DNA of 64,000 nucleotides from Ovis canadensis (taxonomy: Eukaryota; Chordata; Mammalia; Artiodactyla; Bovidae): contig NC_091263.1 of NCBI RefSeq assembly GCF_042477335.2, positions 66,644,501 to 66,708,500 of the forward strand, given 5' to 3'. Positions 47,879 to 58,331 of this stretch are shown one piece after another. How positions within the stretch are numbered: position 1 is the stretch's first letter; every line of letters begins with the position of its first letter. The position numbers and the translations under genes were made by a program. The notes below the pieces were generated by a model. The model made no database searches and was not told the origin of the DNA. It was given only the letters and a program-made list of their open reading frames with translations.

Positions 47879-49290
47879 TGCTAAGTTGTTTGAGTCATGT
47901 CTGATTCTTTATGGCCCCATGAACTGCAGCATGCCAGGTTCTTCTCTCCTCCTGTACCCCCAGAGTTTGCTCAAACTCATTTATGCAGAGTACATCATGA
48001 GAAACACTGGGCTAAAAGAAGCACAAGCTGGAATCAAGATTGCTGGGAGAAATATCAGTAACCTCAGATATGCAGATGACAACACCCTTATGGCAGAAAG
48101 TGAAGAGGAACTAAAAAGCCTCTTGATGAAAGTGAAAGTGGAGAGTGAAAAAGTTGACTTAAAGCTCAACATTCAGAAAACAAAGATCATGGCATCCGGT
48201 CCCATCACTTCATGGGAAATAGATGGGGAAACAGTGTTAGACTTTATTTTGGGGGGCTCTAGAATCACTGCAGATGGTGACTGCAGCCATGAAATTAAAA
48301 GATGCTTACTCCTTGGAAGGAAAGTTATGACCAACCTAGATAGCATATTGAAAAACAGAGACATTACTTTGTCAACAAAGGTCTGTCTAGTCAAGGCTAT
48401 GGTTTTTCCAGTGGTCATGTATGGATGTGAGAGTTGGACTGTGAAGAAAGCTGAGCACCGAAGAATTGATGCTTTTGAACTGTGGTGTTGGAAAAGACTC
48501 TTGAGAGTCCCTTGGACTGCAGGGAGATCCAACCAGTCCATTCTGAAGGAGATCAGCCCTGGGATTTCTTTGGAAGGAATGATGCTGAAGCCGAAGCTCC
48601 AGTACTTTGGCCACCTCATGCGAAGAGTTGACTCATTGGAAAAGACTCTGATGCTGGGAGGGATTGGGGGCAGGAGGAGAAGGGGACGACCGAGGATGAG
48701 ATGGCTGGATGGCATCACTGACTCGATGGACGTGAGTCTGAGTGAACTCTGGGAGTTGGTGATGGACAGGGAGGCCTGGCGTGCTACGATTCATGGGGTC
48801 GCAGAGTTGGACACGACTGAGTGACTGAACTGAACTGAACTGATGTCCATTGAGTCAGTGATGCTGTCTAACCATCTCATCCTCTGCTACCCCTTTCTCT
48901 TTTTGCCTTCAATCTTTCCCAGCATCAGGGTCTTTTCCGATGAGTCGGCTTTTCCCATCAGGCAGCCAAAGTATTGGAGCTTCAACTTCAGCATCAGTCC
49001 TTCCATTTAGTCTTCAGGGTTGATTTCCTTTAGGATTTTGGCTGGTTTGATCTTTTTGCATTCCAAAGAACTCTCAAGAGTCTTCTCCAGGACCACAGTT
49101 GGAAAGGATCAGTTCTTTGATGCTCAGCCTTCTTTTGATCCAACTCTCACATCCATTCATGACTGCTGGAAAAATCATAGCTCTATCTATACACACCTTT
49201 GTTGACAGTTATACCTCTGCTTTTTAATATATTGTCTCTCTTTGTTATAGCTTTCTTTCCAAGGAGCAAGCATCTTTTAATTTCATTTGT
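47879..49290 (-). mobile_element. Older BovB 3' end, split by a younger BovB
   Basis: Two minus-strand BovB pieces, 47879-47980 (ending 'gctcaaactcat') and 48843-49290 (starting 'tgtccattgagtcagtgatg'), are adjacent in the BovB consensus. They are parts of one insertion interrupted at ~47980/48843 by the sense-strand BovB. The outer copy is visibly more diverged. Confidence 0.85.
47981..48842 (+). mobile_element. Younger BovB 3' end with open RT frame, nested in an older BovB
   Basis: An ~860-bp sense BovB 3' end. From 47982 to 48821 the frame is open for 280 codons and contains the reverse-transcriptase catalytic YADD (48069-48080), followed by [46 protein letters not shown] and the terminal [11 protein letters not shown] region. 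The open frame extends ~45 codons leftward into the outer BovB by chance, giving a 325-codon chimeric frame. The endonuclease domain and most of the reverse transcriptase are absent, so it is not autonomous. It ends with 'actgaactgaactgaactga', the usual BovB 3' terminus. Confidence 0.93.
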
Positions 49291-49527
49291 TTGTAGTTTA
49301 GCCAGTCCTTGCTTTTCTTTTTGAAATTGAAATTAAAAGGCAGGATTGGCTAATCAAACCAAATCTGGTCTATCTCCTGTGTTTGTAGGGGCCATAAGAT
49401 AAGAATGGCTTTTGCAGTTTAAGTAGTTGGAGAAAACTAAAAAATGTTTATGTCACATGAAAATTATGGGAAATTCACATTTCAGAGTCCATAAGGGTGT
49501 ATTATAATACATGTCACCTATTTGGTA

Positions 49528-49730
49528 TGGCTTCCCTGGTGGCTCAGTGGTACAACAAATCCACCTGCCAACGCAGGAGACACGAGTTTGGGAAGATCCT
49601 GTGTCGGGAAGATCCCTTGGAGGATGAAATGGCAACCCACTCCATTGTTCTTGCCTGGAGAGTCCCATGGACAGAGGAGCCTGGCAGGCTACCGTCCATG
49701 GGTTGCGAATGAGTTGGACAGTGACTAAAC
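49528..49730 (+). mobile_element. Bov-tA SINE
   Basis: A sense copy lies from 'tatggcttccctggtggctcag' to 'gttggacagtgac'. The B-box area is rearranged ('cacgagtttgggaagatcctgtgtcgggaag'). Confidence 0.88.
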
Positions 49731-50588
49731 AACAGCAAAACTTATTTGTTGCACATTCTCTGTCTTCATGCTACAGTAGCCAAGTTGAAAAGTTGTGACA
49801 GAGGCCATATGACCTGTGAAGTCCAAATATTTACTGTCTGGTTCTTTTCAGGAAGAGTGTGCTGAAAGTTCTGCAGGTTCAGTGTGAGGCTGAACACAGG
49901 AGGTGCTTCACCGTTCTTGTGTCCAGCGTCTCCCGTGTTTGACATCAGAGCAACAGAAAGAGACGAAGGAGTTGTCTGTCCCTCGTGTGTCTCCCCCACC
50001 GTGGTTTTCCAGGGCCAGTGCTTCATGGCTGGGGGCGGAGCGAGAGATATTTTGTGTGTGAAAAGGACTTGAGACTTCCAATTAGAATCCCTTTTTAATG
50101 GTGATTTCATGGTAATGACCAATCCCCTTCCAGGCATACCTTCCCAGATAGCCTGTGCGTGAAGCTCAGTCTGGACTGAGCTTCAGTTCTTAGACTGTGC
50201 ACTAACTTGCTGGTAAGCCCTCCATTCCCTGTGGTCCGTGCTTGGTATTTCGTGTCCTCAGGAAGATATTTGACAATCCATTGTTCACCCAAACTCACCA
50301 GAGTGAATGCTTTCTGTTAGGATTTTTTTTGGTAAAAGCATCTTAAAACTACCTGCCTATACCAGGGTTTAGGGTAGTCGTCGACGCCACAGAGCTGCCT
50401 CCCTCCATGCCATCCCTCCATGTCCCCGACCCCACCCTGAATTAAAAGCTAGACAGATTATTCCAGATTATTGTTCTGTCGATCTTTCAATCCTTTTGGA
50501 GGTTAGATATCTGTCTGTATTTAGCACTCTCGGGCAGTGAGTTGATTCCTGTCTTCCTTACCTTAGTACTCTGACTCTCCCTCCACAG

Positions 50589-50765
50589 GTCAGATACCAG
50601 GCCCAGGTTCCATGATGCCTGGGCAGCCCATGCCAGGCCGCATGATGCCCACCGTTGCAGCCAGCATCCACCCCCCTGGGAGTGGCCCCACCCCTCCTGG
50701 TATGCCTCCAATCCCAGGAAACATCTTAGGACCCCGGGTACCCCTCACGGCACCTAACGGCATGT
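50589..50765 (+). CDS. SMARCC1: SMARCC1 internal exon (Met/Pro/Gly-rich tail, ~1015-1073)
   Basis: This 177-bp exon follows a CTCCACAG acceptor and ends at ATGT|GTAAGT, with a split codon at each end (phase 1 to phase 1). It completes Gly1015, then encodes 58 residues from QIPGPGSMMPGQPMPGRMMP through GSGPTPPGMPPIPGNILGPR to VPLTAPNGM. The segment is a disordered low-complexity tail. The Arg of GPRVPL is 42 residues from the C-terminus, exactly where human Arg1064 lies, the reported CARM1 methylation site of BAF155. Minor differences from the human tail as I recall it are conservative. Confidence 0.97.
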
Positions 50766-53316
50766 GTAAGTACCCAGGTGGGGGGAGGCACTACCCTCGG
50801 GACTTTTGGGGAGAGCTGTACACAAGGGAGGCAAGCACCGTTTGTTCCTTCTGGGGTGTGACAGATCCCTGGACAGGATGGCCTGTGAGGGGCGCTTCTG
50901 AAACCTGGGCTTTGGTCATTGCGCTTCAGCATCCCTGGTGGATAGGTACCCAGGTGGTGAGCACAGAGTGCTCCCAGTTAGTCAGGAGCCTTCCATAGCC
51001 TTCGTGGATGCATTCGTGACACCAAGGGCTCTGGCAAGGCCAAGGGCACACCTCACCCATGCCTGTTTGAGGCTATCTAATTTGAATCTGAGTCGATACA
51101 CAGAACTACTGGTAGTTATTTTCTGTACAGGAGCCTTTTATGGATTCAGGATTTAAAAGAGGTAAGTGTAAAGAAAAGAATAGAGTCTGGTTTAGGGCAA
51201 GAATAATAATAAGTTTTTGTCCAATATATTGGTAGTGGCTGCTTAGACTTAGAAAAGAGTATTCAGGGCTGTGTTGAGAAGGAGTTTGAAGTCTTAGCGG
51301 GCTCCATCGAGCGGGCACATATGCTGATGAACAGTGTCTGTGGCAGTGTGCAAAACCAGCTCGGTTTTGCCATGGAACCCTTGTTCTGCTCCAACCCTGG
51401 CCTCCAAAGGGGTGCATCAGAGCCTGGCCTGCCCTCTTACCCTGTGGACCATGGTAATGATTCCAAAATGCAGCTGACAGTGGCCATGTACCCCGCCACA
51501 TCTGTGATCCCAGGTCCTTTTAGAGGAGGACCTGGGTTCTCATGAGGTGGAGTCAGCCCCTGTTTGTTTATAGTAATACAGCTTATAATAAAATGATAAT
51601 GTATTTATAATACAAAAACATAAAGTAATAATAATGAATTTATAATACAATACAGAGAGCTAGGATGCAGAGGTATTCCCGGCCTCCAGGAGCTTTAGTT
51701 GGGAAAATAAAACATGAACAAATGGATAGTAGTGTAGGATTTACCGTAAGTTACACAAGGCTATTGAGTGGCTTGAGCTCACTATAGTTCTCTGGGAGAC
51801 TTCCTAGGGCCAGGAGACAAGTGCCATCAACACAGGTGCATCTCCTTTCTCATTGGACCCCTAGGAACAAGGACAGATTTAGGTGCACAGAAGAAAGACA
51901 GCACTTGAGCCAGGTCAGTACAGGATCACAGTTGAGAAACGAGGGACTTCCTTGGTGGTCCAGTGGCTAATACTGCGCTCCCAGTGCACGGGGCCCGGGT
52001 TTGATCCCTGGTCAGGGAACTAGATCCCACATGCTGCAACTAATGATCCTGCATGCAACTAATGCATGATCCTGCAGCTAATGATCCGGTACAACCAAAT
52101 AAATAAAACTTTTTTTTTAAGCGATCTTTGTTGTTACATCAAGGATCAGAGATCATAGTCTAGTGCGTACCTCTTTTCCTAGCCTTGCTGCCCCACAGGC
52201 AGTGTAAAAATGTGCTGGCTGACTGGGAGGGTTGACCACGCTGCCATCCCCGTTGCAAACATAATATCATTGGTCTTTACCACTGTCCTGTCCTGCTGAT
52301 AACACCTGATTTGTATACATGATTCCATCCTGAAGGGCCCTCAGTGCAGTACCTTGAGGGTGTGGAATGTTTGGGGTGCTCCCCATCGCTTCCTGCCCCA
52401 GATGAATTTCAGGGATCCTGAGCTGCTGATTTGGCTTCAGGGCATTGGGCAGGCCTCATCAGGCAAGTCACTTCCCTCTTCAGGCCTTACTTTGCTCCCC
52501 TGAAAGGTGACACTAGGGAGTAAATCGGTGGGCTTCAAAACGCTTTGAAGAGCCTTAGCAATTGGGTGGACACCTCCTGAGGGGAAGGTTGGATGAATTA
52601 GCTGGTAAGCAAGGAGGTGCTTTAATTGTTTAATTCGTTTTCATCCCTGGCAAAATCTTGAAGTTTTTAAAACCCTGGATTGAAGTATCTCTGTGGTTGC
52701 TTTGTACACTAAAGCAGTCAAAGTAGAAATAGGAAAGAGCTCCTTTCCTAATTGTTCCCTTCAGGACCTGACCTAGTTTTGGCCAAAAATTTAAAGACTA
52801 CAGTTCAGGAGTTGCGGGGCCTCTCCAGGCTATCCAGCTTGTTGGCCGCTGCCTCAAGTCAATCTCTGTGACCCTGGTGGAGACAGTTCATAAAAGCCAG
52901 CAGTTTCTGATAGGCAGTTTCGTCCCCAGCTAGGCTAGGCACTCTGAGAGAACGCAAAGAAGACACAGAACTTGTCCAGGAAGGAGCTTATCATTTAACT
53001 GAAGAGAGAGAATTAGCAGTGAGAACCATTAAGATAATGATAAAATCAAAATATAATTAAGTTCTGCAAAGGTCTGGAGGGATTGAGAGTGGGGCGGACT
53101 CAGACACCTCCGCACCCCCGAGCCGCGTGGGTCAGGGGAGCCACACAGGTGGTGACATGGAGGTTCAGGTGGACCGCCCCATGTAGCCCTCAGCAGCAGC
53201 CGTGCCTCACAGGCCATAAAGAAACTTCCTTTATAAGTCCTGTTTCTCTGCATGGGCTCTTGCCCAGGCCCCTTGTGTTTCCGGCAATGACAAGTTCCTT
53301 TTGGATGTGTTTGCAG
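50766..53316 (+). other. SMARCC1: SMARCC1 last intron
   Basis: A 2.55-kb intron, donor GTAAGT, acceptor 'atgtgtttgcag'. It holds a CHR SINE (51946-52115) and little else recognisable; a MIR-like stretch may lie near 52440-52560. Short open frames near 50600-51550 partly overlap the exon and carry no known domains. Confidence 0.85.
51946..52115 (+). mobile_element. CHR-type SINE
   Basis: A sense copy from 'gggacttccttggtggtccag' to the 'aaataaataaaac' tail. The phrase 'ctaatgatcctgcatgcaa' is partly repeated, a small internal expansion. Confidence 0.82.
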
Positions 53317-53414
53317 ATCCCCCTCCGCCGCAGCAGCAGCCACCACCTCCAGCACCTGCGGACGGAGGCCCTCCACCTCCCGCTCCTGGCCCACCAGCCT
53401 CAGCTGCACCGTAG
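53317..53414 (+). CDS. SMARCC1: SMARCC1 terminal coding exon (Pro-rich C-terminus, ~1074-1105)
   Basis: The first two bases complete Tyr1074 (t|at). Then 31 residues follow: PPPPQQQPPPPAPADGGPPP and PAPGPPASAAP, with TAG at 53412-53414. This is a polyproline/Gln C-terminal tail like that of human BAF155, and the length from the conserved arginine to the stop is the same. The alternating CCN/CAG codons make it prone to small in-frame length changes. Placement rests on exact codon continuity with the exon at 50589 and on the conserved ASAAP ending. Confidence 0.97.
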
Positions 53415-55775
53415 CCCGAAAGACACAGGGGACGTCCGCGCCCAGTGCCCCCAGCTGGAGTGGGGATGACAAGACTTGTGTTCCTCCGCTTCCTTGGGTT
53501 TCTTTCAGGAGTTTTCTTCTCACAGCCCCAAGCACGCACCCTGACTTTTCCCCATTCCTCTTGCCACCCCTCTCCGTGCTCTGACACCTGCTGTGTTAGT
53601 CCTCCTCCAGCACTCAAGGGGAAGCCACTGCTGCCAGTGTGTCCTGGTCGCCCTGAAATACCTGGCGTCTCCCTGACCCGCTGTGGGGTATGCTGACAGT
53701 GTGTCTGCAGGTCCTGTCAACGTTAGTGGTCTATGTCTGTATCATTTTTTGCTCTCCTGCAGTTTTGTTCTGTTTTTGCTTTGTCTTATGCTTATATGGA
53801 TAATGCTTTATAATCATTATCACTTTTCTTTTTTTTTCCTTTTGGTCATTATTGCTTTAAAGGAGAGCATCCTAAGTTAATAGGAACCAAAAAATATTGA
53901 TGGGCAGAGGGGATAGCCAGAGGGGACAAACCTTAAGGCATTGTAAGTGACCTTATTTCTGCTTATCTGAGCTAAGAATGGTGCTGATGGTGAAGTTTCA
54001 TGAGACTTTTGCCACACATGGACGCACCAAAATTTAAAGAGATGGGGAAAAGTGACCCCCCCAATGTTATCCTTAGTGAGGACCATGAGAGCCTCCAGCC
54101 TGCCTGGCAGAACACCCCCTTTTATCCCTGGTAGGGGAGAGCACAAGCTTTAGAAGAGATCCACTCCTTGCCCTGGCCCACTGGTTCTGGTTTTCTATGC
54201 AGACGGTTTGTTTGATTGCTAGGGGAGGGGGTGGGCATTTTGTTTTTGTCAAAAGTGTAAGCAGTGTAAGCTTTGAGGGCTGCGATTTGGGAGGCATTCC
54301 TGAGTTCCCTGAGTCTAGGGAACTTTCCCACCAGGAACGTTCTGAGGGTCTTGGGCAATGGTCATCCAGTGAATCTAGCCCACTGTTCACTGCTTTGTGT
54401 GCATTCTTTTTTCTCCCTCTTTACAAGAAAGAAAAAACTTAAAGAAAAAAAAAAGTAGATAGTGCTGAGTTTAGCTCATGGACTTGGTTAGGTTGGCTGG
54501 GGTTACAGGTCCCCAAACTACCTCTTGAAGTAGTCAGGGTGAGTGGGATTTAGTGAAGCGGTACTTTAGGTTTGGGGTGGGATTGGAGAAGTGGGGCAAG
54601 ACCAGCAGCCTCTCATACCTTCTCCCTTCCCCGTCTGAGATCTCACATTCCATCTATCACATGGTTGGTTGTCAAGGAGATGCTGTGGGTACCAGGGAAC
54701 TCACTTGGCAATCAAAGCATCATGGTTTGAGGGTGAGGTGCTCGGGCTGGGAGAGTGGAATGCCATTCCAGAGGAAGAGCCACAAAAATGCCTTAATATG
54801 AGCCCATTTCTACCCCTCCTGATGAGTGACTTGAGAGTTCTTGGTTTTCTCTTCTTGTCTGTCTTCCCTCTCCTCTATCCTTCCATGGGTGGGGAAACAG
54901 TGTTTTGGGTTGAGCTTGGTTTCCGAAGCACCTGGCCCCTTCACATTCTCAAGTGGCAGTTTCCTTTAGAATGCAAAGTGGAACATCTTTTGGATATCTT
55001 TTCTATACATTCTATAAAGCTTTACATGTGTGAGGGTGTGGGAAGGTGTTTATAAAACACCTTAGAACCTTTTTCCTTAATATCAGAAAGCAAAAAAAAA
55101 ATCAAACCACAATTAAGATTTGCCTTTCAAACCCTCAGGTGTTACCTCTAACCAGGTGGCCCTGGTCACCATCAGAGTACTGGAACCAAGGAGACCTTGT
55201 TCCTTCTGTGAGTTTATTCCAGACTGTTGGAGTGGAAATGAGCTTGTTCCTACTGGAGTTTAATTCCATTGCTTTCGACTCCAGAAAGACCCCAGTGCCT
55301 TTCGACAATGGCCAGGGTTTTCTGAATTTTCCCGCCAGTCTTTCCCAAAGGAAACTCATTCCAAATACCTTTTCCACTGAGGTCTTTAAAGGAAGATGGA
55401 GTTCTGGTTCATACTGTGGTCTCTTGCAACCTCAGGTCTTTAATGTGATCACTTTCAAATTTAAAAGATCCAGGTGGAAATATTTTAACTATGCTGGTAA
55501 TAATTCTACAGAATACCTGAATTCTTAACACTGTTGTGTTTCAGTATAAGTGGTGACTTTTTCTTTTTATGTCTTTGATCTGGTTTTGTTCCTGTAATAC
55601 AGCCACCCGATTTTGTGAGGGGGGGAATAATACGTGGTTTTTGTACAAAAATGTTTCTCAGTGTGTTATTTTGGAAAAGTGAAGGGAGGGAGTTTGGGGA
55701 GACTGGAAGAAATTGATCAAGAAGGCCTAATCTCCCTCTTTTTCAGTGAATAAATGGAACATCATTTCTGGATTC
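53415..55775 (+). other. SMARCC1: SMARCC1 3' untranslated region
   Basis: From the stop to ~20 bases after the AATAAA at 55749 gives ~2.36 kb. It is free of recognisable SINEs and LINEs, unlike the introns, and contains T-rich stretches and AT-rich blocks. Open frames within it (for example 55046-55528, 160 codons) have no initiation or splice context. The exact cleavage site is inferred, not seen. Confidence 0.8.
55749..55754 (+). terminator. SMARCC1: SMARCC1 polyadenylation signal AATAAA
   Basis: A canonical hexamer in 'cagtgaataaatgg'. Cleavage is expected 15-30 bases downstream, with GT/T-rich sequence following ('ttctggattctggtccc' and 'tctgcgttcg'). I saw no better hexamer between the stop codon and here. 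Confidence 0.8.
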
Positions 55776-56566
55776 TGGTCCCATTCTCTGCGTTCGTATC
55801 AGTTTCTTCATGTGTCCTGGGAGGAATCTCAACATTCAGCCTCACCTCGTCTTGGTCATTAGTTAAAGTTCAGTGGCTTGAGTTTCCTGACTGACTGGCC
55901 ACCTTCTCACCTTCATGAGGCTTAAGGAATGTCTGGTTGAGTGTTCCTGGCGCATTGTTAATTTCCGTGGTCAAACTGAAGAGACATGAGTGGATATTCT
56001 TCAGGAAAGATGGCCAGCATCTTGGCACCTCCAGCAGAGTGGTAGTTCTGCTTGGTGCACAAGAGAATGTTGGTCAGGTCGCAGTTTAGACATCCCCAAG
56101 TCAGAGGCAGGCACTGAGGGCTGATGATTCTGTGAACTCTGGCACATTCTCATGGCCGGCCCTTGAGCACCCACAGGTGCAGGCCCTGCACAAAAAACAG
56201 AAACAGTGCTTTCAAGATGGTTGTGAACCCAGCGAAGCAAAAGAAGCAGATTCTTTGTCTCCCAGGAAGTGGACACTTGGTCCTTCGTGAAATTATGTTA
56301 GCTGATGGTGCTGTGCTTTCTGACCTATTCGACCCTTCCCTCCAGTGGAAGAGTGCTGGAACCAGCTGGGTCTCACAGGACTCGTCCACTCCTCTCGGGG
56401 TGATGAGTGATGTTAATCCTTGATTCAGACGAAAGACTGGTCTATCAACCTGGGTGTGAATTCTTTTTAGAACACACTAAGACTTGTACAGTTAACTAAG
56501 TTTCCACAGGTTCCCCGAATCCTTTCTGTGGAATAACCACCTCCCGCCCCCAAATGCAATTAAGAA

Positions 56567-56765
56567 CAGCAGTTTTTCCAACTTTGGTGCAGATCAGGAA
56601 CATCTACAACTTTGTTAACATACAAGCTTCTGGGCCCCATCCTCAAAGCTTCTGATTCAGCAGGTCTGTCTGGGGGCCATTCTGAAATTCTGCCTTTTTA
56701 ACAGATTCTCAGGGAACTCTGATGGGTCTTGGGACTACCCTTTGAGGATTCCTGGTTAAGAAAGT
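56567..56765 (+). mobile_element. MER5A-like hAT DNA transposon remnant
   Basis: The order 'gtgcagatcaggaacatc', 'cttctgggccccatcc', 'cttctgattcagcagg' and 'actaccctttgaggattcc' follows MER5A, a non-autonomous Charlie-type hAT element. No coding capacity. Confidence 0.7.
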
Positions 56766-57835
56766 TGTATGATAGAGCAAGCTCTCTGCAGTTTCTGACA
56801 GTCACTCTGTGAGCCCACTAGTCTCATAAACATTTGAGAGCCTGTTGTGTAGCAGGCACTAGAACGGCATACAGTCATAATTATGAATAAGGTAAGGCAA
56901 GACCCCTGCACTCCAGGTCACTTAAGTTTTTGTAGGTAGAAATGGGGGATAACGTATATGGTCTGGGGAATACCAGACCGTCAAGAGGTTCTATAGTGCC
57001 AGGTGTCCACGAAGCAAAAAGGAACGGTATAGTCGTTTCTTGGGGGATAATGTGCATAGTCTGTGAATTAAATGTTCTTCATGATTTCTGTCCTTCAAGG
57101 TTTGGTTAAACTGAGGGTTGACCTTCAATTCCCAGAGGATGACTAAAAGGGTAGAAGAGAGAGTCCAAAGAATCAGCCAAAACAAAGTTTTCTGAATTAA
57201 TCGTAACTACCTCTTCTCTCAGGCCACCCTTCCCTACTCCAGCTGTGAGGGGACACCAGCGGCAGAGAACTTTGTGTGGCCCCCCATCTTGCTTCTGGCT
57301 TGCCCTGCAGAACTGGAGCCATCTTTACTCCTTTCTGCCTCCAGAGGCCTTTCCAGGCCCTTACAAACCCATGTGGATCAGCCAGATGCCTGGTTGCTGG
57401 CAGCCACCTGATACCACCACATACTCAGGGTACAGCCTTTGTGGGTCTCAGCAGAATCACCATTCCTAATACAGTACAGTGACACCACTGTTGGGCAGTC
57501 CGCAAGGGCTTTGGAAGTGGGCGGAGCTCCTGATCTCTTTGGTTGGTTGTCACTGACAGTGATGGCTCTCCCATGGCCATCCAAGTTGACCAGCATTCCT
57601 TGTTCCAGTTACCCTGCAGGAGCTGTGGGGTTCTCTAGCAGCGCTTAGGTTGCCTGCTGAGGTGGCAGGACTCTACAGGCAAGCCTGGCTGCTCCACATC
57701 AGAGGCTGTGTTGGCATGTGCAGTGTGCCTTTCTCCCAACTGATGTGGCTTTGAGGTAATGAAGTTCAGGGCCTTTCCAATTTGATGGCAGCCCCACTTC
57801 CAAACAGGATGACCACGTCCAAGTTGTAATCTCTT

Positions 57836-57885
57836 TTTCTAAGATGATTGCACTTGTGCATTTCTAAGATGATTGCACTTGCGCA
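57836..57885 (+). repeat. 25-bp tandem duplication, two units
   Basis: The unit tttctaagatgattgcactt plus five bases occurs at 57836-57860 and 57861-57885 with one T/C difference (tgtgca against tgcgca). Confidence 0.93.
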
Positions 57886-58180
57886 AATTGAGAATGCCGA
57901 GCTTCTGGTAGTGAGGAGGTGGTGGTCAGCACAAAGAACTCAGACCCCTGCCTTTTGGCTCTTTGCATCTTCCTGGTAATGGTGTAAGAAGGATCATTCC
58001 CAGCAGCTCATCACCAAAAACGTCACAGAGCTGACTACCTTGTAGCCCAGAACCAGGTGTGTCTACTCTTGAGCGCTGGAGAGTAGGTCATGCTAGATGT
58101 CCCTTTCTGGCTGATCCAGGACATGAGTCTGGACGGCAGTGTTATACCCTGTTAAGAGAACATAACATCGACTCTTAAAA

Positions 58181-58331
58181 AAAAAAAGCCTTTTTTTGTT
58201 TGTTTTCTTTAAGTTTTGGCCATGCAGTGCAGCATGTGGGATCTTATTTCCCCAACCAGGGGTTGAACCTGCAACCCCTGCATTGGAAGCATGGAGTGTT
58301 AACTATTGGACCACCAGGGAAGACCCCATAG
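58181..58331 (-). mobile_element. CHR-type SINE with ~15-bp target duplication
   Basis: A minus-strand copy: T-rich tail 58191-58213, then 'ttccccaaccaggggttgaacc' and 'ggaccaccagggaagacc'. Target duplications are catcgactcttaaaa (58166-58180) and catcaactcttaaaa (58332-58346), with one mismatch. Confidence 0.88.

Larger units (their letters stand above)
36146..50588 (+). other. SMARCC1: SMARCC1 intron, 14.4 kb
   Basis: Between the exons at 35884 and 50589. Notable contents are the partner arm of the large inverted repeat (37268-37795), CHR SINEs (38703-38819, 46016-46322, 47446-47611), Bov-tA/Bov-A copies (43128-43349, 44530-44832, 45327-45527, 46616-46829, 49528-49730), an antisense L1-like block (38820-39480), a Tigger-like remnant (40745-40925) and a nested pair of BovB copies (47879-49290). 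Several 70-150-codon frames at 41350-43860 match nothing I know. No exon was seen. Confidence 0.85.

Noticed and set aside
55046..55528. 160-codon frame downstream of the SMARCC1 stop
   Set aside because: Lies in the SMARCC1 3' UTR with no initiation support; it ends before the AATAAA.
55615..55640. AATAAT as an alternative poly(A) signal
   Set aside because: A weak hexamer after a G-run; the canonical AATAAA at 55749 is better placed.
57240..58160. Possible retrocopy in the intergenic spacer (several short frames on both strands)
   Set aside because: I suspected a gene-derived sequence on the minus strand, but found no poly(A) tail, target duplications or recognisable protein. The A-run at 58180 belongs to the adjacent CHR SINE.
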